A stretch of 64,000 nucleotides of DNA, from positions 310,001-374,000 of the forward strand of contig PPXM03000009.1 in NCBI GenBank assembly GCA_003707065.3, in the 5' to 3' direction. Of the stretch, positions 57,014-64,000 are shown piece after piece. Every line of letters begins with the position of its first letter. Position 1 is the stretch's first letter. Under the pieces are notes generated by a model. That model saw only the letters and a list, made by a program, of their open reading frames with translations. It was not told the DNA's origin and searched no databases. Origin of the DNA: Trigonopsis variabilis. Its lineage: Eukaryota; Ascomycota; Trigonopsidomycetes; Trigonopsidales; Trigonopsidaceae. The position numbers and the translations under genes are program-made.

Positions 57014-58918
57014 CTAAAGACTGGCTTTAGAGTAAGCCTCAAGGGGAGGAGCTTGCTGAGCTTGCTCCTGTGGCTCCTCGCGCAGTGCTTGACGGCGAGC
57101 CACAACGTCTGCGGGAGAGTTACCGCCCCAGAGAGATTGAAGAAAGTCCTTACCGTTGTATAGATAGTAGTGAGGATTTAGCTCGGGGCCCTGTTCCAGT
57201 TCGGTAACATAATAGCCATTACCGAAATAAGACAAAGGATCGTCTTCGTTGAAGTAGGTATAGTTGTAGTCCTCCCATCTGGGATCACGACGAAGGATCA
57301 ATGAATGGATGCCAGTTCCTGGCCACGGGTGAACGTATCGCTTCTGGCCATTGGGAAGGTTTTGAACAAAGTAATTGTCCACGCCAACTACTGCGGCTGT
57401 GACTGCAGAAAACTTGGAGACTTGGCGGTTGAACTGCTTGGTCGCTTCGAGCGTTGGAACAAGGCGTTTGATGTTTTCTCGCTGGATCTTCTCCACGGCT
57501 TTTGATACATATCGACTGACAACTTCGACGCTGAGAACGATCGACCCCCCTAGGGCATAGGAATTGACGGCAGGGAAATGGAAGAAATTCGGGAAGTAAG
57601 GGTACGCCAATCCGAAATAGGAGGCAGGAAATCCTAGAGGCGGCTTGTTTTCTAGGAAGTCTTTCAAAGTCCAGCCTTGTTCTCCTTGGATCGGGATGAA
57701 TGGAGCCCAGCCGGTGTGTTTGAAACCAGTGGCAGCAACAATAACGTCAGCAGGCCTCTCCACACCGTCCTGAGTTATCACGCCAGTCTCTGTGAATTCT
57801 CTAATGGGGTTCTGAATAAGATCGACGTTGGGCTGAGTCAAAGCATGTAGATACCCAGCAGCAGGCAACAACCGACGACATCCAGGAGGATAGAGCGGAA
57901 CCAGTTTTCGGAAGAGCTCCTCATCTCCATTGACTCCCTCGTAGATGACTCTGAGACAGGATTCGATGAGTTTCTTGTTGCTGTCTGACGCTCGGAATTG
58001 AGTAGCATATTTACCGTGTAACTTGGCTTCCACTCCGGTTCGGAACTTCAAATACTCTTCTCGGTCTTTGAGAAAGGTGTCGAGTTCCTCCTGTGTGAAC
58101 TGGTGTCCGGTCGCCGTCACCTTGTCCTCGCCGATCCAGCTGGGGCTGATCCAGTGGGCCTTTCTCGTGTAATTATCAACGTGACTGGCAACCTTTTGCA
58201 ATTGGGGAAGAATCTGCACTCCTGAAGCGCCATTGCCAATCACAGCCACTCGTTTTCCCGTGAAATCATAGTTGGGGTCCCAGTTAGCGGTGTGGACAAC
58301 CTTTCCTTTGAACTTTTCCAGACCAGGCTGATGGGGCAGCTTCCAGTTGTTCAGTTTTCCGGTCGCTACAATCAACACATCGGCTTGATCCACAAAATCT
58401 TGGTTGGATTTGATATCGCTGCCGTTGATGACCCATTTCCCTTCATCGCCATTCCACTTGGTCCCGTCAATTCTAATCCCTCGTTTGAAGAACTTGTATA
58501 TCCCGTACTTCTCCGCAATCGCCTGCCAATACTTGCCGATATCCTGTCCTTGGGCGTACATCTCCTTCCAGTCGACCTTTGGATCAAACGACAATTGATA
58601 CGTATGGGCCGGATTGTCGCATCGCACTCCCGGGTAGATGTTCTCGTACCATGTTCCGCCAAAATCGGGATTCTTGTCGTAGATAACAATCTCAAGACGA
58701 GGAATGTGAGTAGTCAACACCACGGCAGCAGTGATTCCTGCTAAGCCTCCACCAACAATTGCAACCTATATGTCAGCCAATTCTCCTCTTTACCCTACCT
58801 TGACCTTGCGGGCTCCAGCTGGTCCTTGGGCTAAGAACTGATTAGCCTCCAGAGGAACCTGGGAAAAGTACTGCTTCAGATGCTCGAAATTCGCAACCAA
58901 TTCTCCGGCATCAACCAT
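57014..58918 (-). CDS. Class B flavin monooxygenase, Baeyer-Villiger type
   Basis: Two exons (58918-58799, 58765-57014) around a 33-nt intron; 623 residues. Splicing yields the FAD motif VAIVGGGLAGITAAV. Further landmarks are GTWYENIYPGVRCDNPAHTY, the Baeyer-Villiger signature FKGKVVHTANW (FxGxxxHxxxW) followed directly by the NADPH motif VAVIGNGASG, and a third motif VIVAATGFKHTG. The enzyme should use NADPH and oxygen to insert oxygen next to a ketone or to hydroxylate. Residues near the C-terminus are Gln/Ala-rich. The substrate is unknown. It stands alone among housekeeping genes, without an obvious biosynthetic partner. Confidence 0.9.
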
Positions 58919-59237
58919 TCTCCCTAGCTCTGAATATCCTCTTCTCCATATCTGCCTGTCTTATATACATTTCTTGCTCATTGCTCTCAATCACGCAAGA
59001 TCTCGGCGGCCGACACCTTGTAGCGCTGAGCTCGCAATCAGTGCCAGAACATGACCATCTATGTTGTGATGGACTCCCCGCCTTTGTCGTTATCAGTCCA
59101 CTCCAAAATGGGCCGATCAAACTTAGAGCCGAGGGTAAGGTGAAAGCTAATGGCTTGTAGCATCTACACTCTGTATTTCCGATCCCGTTTCTAAGATACA
59201 AGATACCATCTCGCCCGTTGCCCAAAAACTCCCAAAC
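58919..59237. other. Intergenic, monooxygenase promoter
   Basis: 319 bp between two leftward genes. Nothing specific was recognised. Confidence 0.5.
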
Positions 59238-62200
59238 TCACTGTGAACGCATGTCTTTCAACAGACGGTTTATAATTTGTAGACCCCATTTGAAATAAAT
59301 CTCCTCTTTGATCAGCTCGTTATAGGCAAGTTGGCCGTCCGCAAGATAGACTGCCAATTCGCCCAGTTCATTGTCCTTGGCAACAGGCTCGAGCACTCGC
59401 ATGGCATTCTCTTCGCCCGTTCGAGAATCCACCTTAGCTGTCGCCAAGTCGGTGAAGAGCTCACCGAAAAAGAGGCTGAAAAACAAAGGCAAATCTCCTT
59501 GAGCGTCGAGGATGTTCCCCTTCTTGAGAATCGATAGCGGAAGGGCCTTCTCAGCAACCAGATATCCATAGAGACGGGCCCAGTTGACAAGCTTTCGAAG
59601 TCTTCCGTCGTCGTCGTCATATTCTGACGCTGACTCCTGATCCGAGTCATCAGGTGAAAGCTCCTTGAAATAGTCCCAAAGGATATACTCAAGCAGCTTT
59701 TGATACCGTCGTTTCCTCCGACAGGCTTCACGACACAAAAGCCCATAATAGGGATTGTATGTCCCTTCTTGAGCACAGCAATGGACCAGGACATGGAGAA
59801 TCTCTCGTTCTTGCGTTTTTCCCAACCGTAATCCTTCCAATCTCGCCCAGGCATTCACGTAATCCGGACTCGTCATCAACGTCATGAAAATAGTCTTGCG
59901 CGCATTGGTGTTCATTTTCATCCGTTGAGCCAGTTCATCCCAGATTGGTAGCATCCCATCCGGTAAGCTCTGGTTGCACGCCGCCACGATTGTTTCCTCA
60001 ATCGTTTTAGTTACTGCGTTTATAGTCTCAGCGCTCTTCCACGATGAGCCAACTTGCCACCATCTTCCCGTCTTTTCGGCATTCTGAATATCGTCCAGTG
60101 TCAACTTTAGGGGCTCGGTAGGTCGGTTGGTGCCTTTGACACGGGCCGTGACGAACTTATATATCTTGCTAGAAGTCATATAAGTATATGAATTCAAAGT
60201 CTTATCATCACTCCTCAAACTAGTCACCGAATCAACCAAGAATCTCATCCGCGAACTAGGTTGCGAATCAGATTCGGAACGTAGCCTTTCCAATGAACTT
60301 TGCAACATAAAGCCGATCTCCCTCAAAGCGCTTGGGTCATCATGCAGGAGCTGCGATCCAATATTGCGTAAAAGGCACCATAGGTACTCGGAGTTCTCCT
60401 CGTTCAAATCACTCGCTAGCATTCGGATCAAGTCATAGACAAGATCGCATGTCACCAATTTGAACGAATACAAATAGCCAATCAAGACAATCAAGTTGCT
60501 GGCATATTTGTCGTGATACTTTCTCCGGTAGATAGCCATGAACTTGTCCACCACTTCTATGATGAAGAAGGAAGAGAAATCGACACCTTGATCGACAGAT
60601 AGAGAGGCGATCAGACCAGCATAGACAATCATGTAACTGTCTAAGAGCTCGCCGTGGAAGGATATAGATTCAATCACAGCATCAGTCAAGGCTTCGGTCA
60701 CATCATGCCGAGGATGGTCGTAGTATTTCTCCATTATTGCCTCAGTTGTCCTTTTGATATTATCCTCAGTCAGTTTATTCAAGATCGATTTAATCTCTTT
60801 CTGTAAGGACTTCTGATCTTTCTTTTGGCCTGCATCTTTCTTTTGATCCGCATCTTTCTTTTCGTCGGCATCCTTCTTTGAACCAGCACCAGTTTTGTGC
60901 TTCCTTCGTTCAGTGACGTATCTGTCGCGTTTTCCGGGTACAGAATCCTCAAGTCCAACCTCTTCCCATTTTTCATATTCGGGTGACTCCAGTATGACTG
61001 GAGGTGCTTGAGCTACTGGAGATTCTAAACTCAGGGGAGGAAGAATCGATTCTTCCAGATTAACGTCTTCATAGGAATGCTCGCTATGTAGTGAAGGACT
61101 TTTCCTTCCAGCTCCATGAGGTAGCGATACGTCGAAATTGAGCTTCCGTGAGATAGGTGGGAGTTGCCCAGATGCTTGGGGATCTGGCTTTCTGCGTGTC
61201 TTCCGCGAATCAATAGATCTTTCGTTTCTTCCATTTTCGATTGGCATTTCAGTGATAGGGTCCTCATTGGAACCTTGCTGTTCTTCATCCTCCACCAGTG
61301 ATTTTGTCCTCTTGGGGGGTCTAGGGCTGTCTTCAATACCCCTGTCACTCTTTCGTTTGGGACTCGTCCTCACATCAGGAGTTTTTAGCACTTGTTTCGT
61401 TTCTTGGTTTTCTTTTTCGGTTTCCGCTATGGGGCTGGGGGCCTTGGGATTCTTCAATGAAGGGTCTTCCCCGACTTCGTTCTGCTCAGGTGCTATATTT
61501 TCCTGGAACGCTTTCAGCTCCGGTTTGAGGTTGCTAGTTGAGGTATATAAATCGTCTTCGAGAGCCTCTTCTTGGGCGGCCATCTTGACATCGGCATCTT
61601 CTCTGGTGTCCTCTGTCTTCAAGTTTCCACCATGTTCAATGGTACCGTCCTTGGTGTTATCTTCTAATATCGGCGGGTTATTATCCTCATCCTCCTCGTA
61701 AACCTCATCAACCTCATCAACCTTGTCCACCTCGTCCACCTCGTCAACCTTGTCAGTCTCGTCAATCTCGTCAACTGTATCGAGCTTCTTCTCAGTTTCT
61801 TGATCCTCAAAAACTGTGTCTCTGAACGTATAAGTAGTTTTTTTCAGAATACTTTTAAGAGGGACCGCATTCTTGGGTGGTAGAGGACGAGTCAGTCTCG
61901 TTTCAGGCTCTTCATTCTCGGGCCCTGCTGCAGCAGTAGATTTTTTCAGAGTGCCTTTAATAGGGGCCGCATTCCTGACTGGTACAGAACTCCTTGGCAA
62001 ATTCGTGCGAACCGGCGCACGACTATAGGTACTCCTACCAGCTCCTGTTATAGGCAACACGTCAGGGCGTCCGGCGGGATCCTTCTCCTTTTGATTATTA
62101 GGGGGACTCGTGGGTCTCCTGTAAGGGGTTCCAGATCGTCTAGCGGGTCGGGAATAGGACGAAGTGCCTCGGTTGGCAAGGGGCGAACTATCTGACAGTT

Positions 62201-62312
62201 AGTCTTCACTTAGCCCTGATATATTACCTATACGCTTGGGTTTGTCCGATTCTCGGGTTATTTGAGAAGGCAACTGAGTCGTATTGTTTCCTTTTCTTTT
62301 TCCTTCAACCAT
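59238..62312 (-). CDS. SGD1: SGD1/NOM1, nucleolar MIF4G and MA3 protein
   Basis: Two exons (62312-62228, 62191-59238), 36-nt intron, 1012 residues. The first 490 residues are disordered and highly charged, with two tandem peptide repeats (listed separately). A MIF4G domain starts near residue 495 (KEIKSILNKLTEDNIKRTTE) and ends near 690 with TGRWWQVGSSWKS, diagnostic of NOM1/Sgd1 rather than CWC22. The MA3 domain follows, with RKTIFMTLMTSPDYVNAW and REILHVLVHCCAQEGTYNPY. Sgd1/Nom1 binds the helicase Fal1/eIF4AIII in the nucleolus and is needed for 18S rRNA maturation, the same process as UTP10. Confidence 0.9.
60775..60880 (-). repeat. 18-bp imperfect tandem repeat in SGD1 (KKDAxQ units)
   Basis: Around three to four copies of an 18-bp unit encode a lysine/aspartate repeat (KKDADE, KKDADQ, KKDAGQ). 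It lies just before the MIF4G domain, in the disordered region. Confidence 0.8.
61695..61790 (-). repeat. 9-bp imperfect tandem repeat in SGD1 (acidic VDE units)
   Basis: A run of 9-bp units encodes variants of VDE, VDK and TDK triplets in a continuous acidic stretch. It is likely to be length-variable and to act as a flexible spacer. Confidence 0.8.
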
Positions 62313-63068
62313 GTCAAGAAATTTTTAGCTGGGAGTTAAAACCATCGTTACACCATCGCGTTACCAGTTTATAAGTGTTACCTGTTTATCTGAGGACGGG
62401 ATCGGTCTCGAGCTGAACAAGAGCGTTAAGCAGGGGAAGGCAAAAGCAGAAGCTTGAGATATTTTATCTGGAAAGCCTAGAGCATTTATAGCAGTGCGAT
62501 AGATAAGCCTTTGAAGTCGTAGAGGGTGATGCGTTGCAGAGGACAAAGAGACAAAGACCGTAACAAGAACAAGGTGACTCCCATAATTGGTCCCAATAAC
62601 GCAAGATAAAACAATGCTAGACTAAGGAGAAAGTTTGAGATGCTAAATGCGTAAACAACGCGGCTCCCAAGAGGCTGTTTGACTTTACCGCCCATGAGAG
62701 AGTGGATTGTCTTCTTAAACACTGGCTCAGTCTAGCTAATCCTAGTCGTTTCAGAATTCTCCTATCTGAACTCTCATTCTCCTATCTGAACTCTCTCATT
62801 ATCGGCTAGTTCGGCTAGCCATTCACCTACCTATTTCCTTTGTCGGTTGATTCATCTGGAGACGCGAAGGCTGTGCTTCAGCCCTCTGTGAGAGATTTAT
62901 GATTTAGAAGTTTGCAGTCTCGACGAAGATCACGTCGCATTCTTCATACAATGAGGAAGATGCGCCCTTCTGGACTGTTGTCGTGAGCATAGACTTTCCC
63001 CTTTGTAGGAAGTCGATCGCTACTCAGAGCAACCCCAAGAGAGTGTCGCTTGTCTCCTCGTCACAAAA
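62313..63068. promoter_or_regulatory. Divergent promoter region, SGD1 / SRP14
   Basis: 756 bp. Contains a perfect 20-bp duplication (listed separately). A minus-strand frame with a hydrophobic stretch at 62486-62695 is noted, but it matches no family I recognise. Confidence 0.45.
62756..62795 (+). repeat. Perfect tandem duplication of a 20-bp unit
   Basis: The unit ATTCTCCTATCTGAACTCTC occurs twice head to tail with no mismatch. It sits in the SGD1/SRP14 spacer and looks like a recent slippage product. Confidence 0.95.
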
Positions 63069-63569
63069 ATGCCGACTGATCAGCTGTCGCCAGAAGAGGT
63101 AATTCGAAGTGAAGATATAGTTCTTACATCGATTAGTTCCTGAATAATTTAAATCCCAACTTCTGTCATGAGCATGGAGGCTCGATAACCTTTGACATCA
63201 AACGCTGTAAGGAGACCTGGATGATAGTGATCTGACTCCAAAGTGGTATCTTATGATCCCGTTTCTAACGAGCGTTCGAGTAGCTCGCAGTTGGAGGATA
63301 TTATTGATCTTAAGAATCCGGCTAAGACCTATCCGCTTCTGTTTCGGATGAGGTATCGAGTGCCGGGTTCAAGTCAGAAAAAGGCTGCCAAAGGATTCAA
63401 GTCGACGAGCTTGAAACGCAAATCAAACACGGTGGTATCGCCTGAGCGTCTGGATGCGTTCTGGGAGAGCTTTGCGAAACAGATCAAGAGTCAAAGCACG
63501 GGTTTGAAACAGAAGGATAAAAAGAAGAAGAAGGACAAGAAGAAGAAGAAGAAGCAGAGCCAAAACTGA
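63069..63569 (+). CDS. SRP14: SRP14, Alu-domain subunit of the signal recognition particle
   Basis: Three exons (63069-63098, 63137-63206, 63244-63569), introns 38 and 37 nt, 141 residues. The joined sequence includes EEFLNNLNPNFCHEHGGSI and TFDIKRLVSYDP, matching the start of SRP14. The core ends with SPERLDAFWESFAKQIK. A C-terminal tail of nearly pure lysine (about 63,524-63,560) is a known feature of fungal SRP14. SRP14 binds the Alu part of SRP RNA and delays elongation during targeting to the endoplasmic reticulum. The C-terminal end of the GPI-transamidase gene converges from the right. Confidence 0.92.
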
Positions 63570-63679
63570 CGAATTGATGGACCGAAAGAAGCGTTGTATT
63601 ATAAGCTACACAAGATATTCGATGAGTGATTAATTGATTCATTATAGTCTAGACCCTAACTAGTTGATCGTGACCTTCG

Positions 63680-64000
63680 TTAGGCTTTTATTTTGGCGTT
63701 CGAGGCGAACAGACATGACCACCAGATCGGTAGCCACACCAGAAGGATCGTCTGCCAGGTCCATGTCCCTAGCTGGATCCAGGCTTGGACGAGAGAGGCC
63801 AGGGTGTGGACGATAGGGTGGCCATCGTAAGCAGACCAGGCCGAGATGTAGACAAAAGGACAAGTAAGGAATGCAAGGCTGGTGGATAAGATAAACGGAG
63901 ACCCGGGACGGACCCAGGCCAGGGGATAGAGGATGACGCCAAGGATCAGGGCCAAAGAAAAGTTCAAAGTGGCAATGGCGGTCAACAAAAGACCAAGGAT
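63680..64000 (-). CDS. GAA1: GPI transamidase subunit GAA1, C-terminal part (probable)
   Basis: The frame enters from the right edge and ends at 63680; about 106 residues are visible. It encodes at least two or three hydrophobic segments (LNFSLALILGVILYPLAWV, SLAFLTCPFVYISAW, LVWLPIWWSCLF) separated by short loops. The arrangement resembles the C-terminal membrane segments of Gaa1, which attaches GPI anchors in the endoplasmic reticulum. No catalytic-like residue lies in this part, so the call rests on pattern only. Confidence 0.55.
   Translation of the reverse strand: MLGLLLTAIATLNFSLALILGVILYPLAWVRPGSPFILSTSLAFLTCPFVYISAWSAYDGHPIVHTLASLVQAWIQLGTWTWQTILLVWLPIWWSCLFASNAKIKA

Noticed and set aside
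59238-62312. CWC22 splicing factor
   Set aside because: It also has MIF4G and MA3 domains, but the RWWQVGSSW segment and the C-terminal sequence fit SGD1/NOM1.
62486-62695. Small membrane protein, perhaps an ATP synthase subunit
   Set aside because: One hydrophobic stretch only; no alignment to known subunits could be made.

Overview
The window comes from a gene-dense, spliceosomal eukaryote, almost certainly a Dikarya fungus. Zn2Cys6 (GAL4-type) regulators with fungal-specific activation domains, a laccase-type multicopper oxidase, NPR3, SEC66, CAF120/SKG3 and a Rua1-like regulator all point to fungi. A molybdopterin-synthase small subunit argues against a Saccharomyces-like yeast or fission yeast. 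I cannot place the organism further; an early-diverging ascomycete or a yeast-like basidiomycete would both fit. Introns are a signature of this genome. I resolved 30 coding introns, and 29 of them are only 33-51 nt long, with CTAAC/CTGAC-like branch sites a few bases before the AG. Every spliced model I give restores an open frame divisible by three.

Layout. 1-2738: the 3' end of a molybdopterin-synthase sulfur-carrier gene and a VPS70-like M28 peptidase. 3335-11527: an accessory block of four genes (Zn2Cys6 regulator, isocitrate-lyase-like enzyme, PLP aminotransferase, second Zn2Cys6 regulator) in an arrangement that looks like a small regulated metabolic cluster. 12463-17769: two housekeeping genes, a La-domain RNA-binding protein and NPR3 (TORC1/SEACIT). 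18125-22230: a membrane-anchored multicopper oxidase and an MFS exporter. 22231-24684: a 2.45-kb stretch with no gene I can recognise. 24685-29807: a PPPDE/DeSI protease, a short-chain dehydrogenase and a third Zn2Cys6 regulator that is a paralogue of the first. From about 30.5 kb on the window is mostly housekeeping: a hypothetical protein, CAF120/SKG3, PTC7, SEC66, NPL4, MAK3, PCNA, a Rua1-like regulator, UTP10, COQ9, APL2, LPD1, a Baeyer-Villiger-type monooxygenase, SGD1/NOM1, SRP14 and the C-terminal end of GAA1.

How the genes work together. The housekeeping part has several same-process neighbours: SEC66/NPL4 and SRP14/GAA1 (endoplasmic reticulum), UTP10 and SGD1 (18S rRNA maturation), COQ9 and LPD1 (mitochondria). 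The most unusual object is the isocitrate-lyase-like protein at 5718-7295. It is full length and intact, but the catalytic KKCGHM loop reads KKFTVG and several substrate-contacting positions are changed. It shares a 539-bp bidirectional promoter with the aminotransferase and is flanked by two regulators. The best candidate for an undescribed system here is therefore a small pathway built on a neofunctionalised isocitrate-lyase fold.

No transposon, virus-like element, rRNA, tRNA or CRISPR array was recognised. Large intergenic spaces are listed as such.
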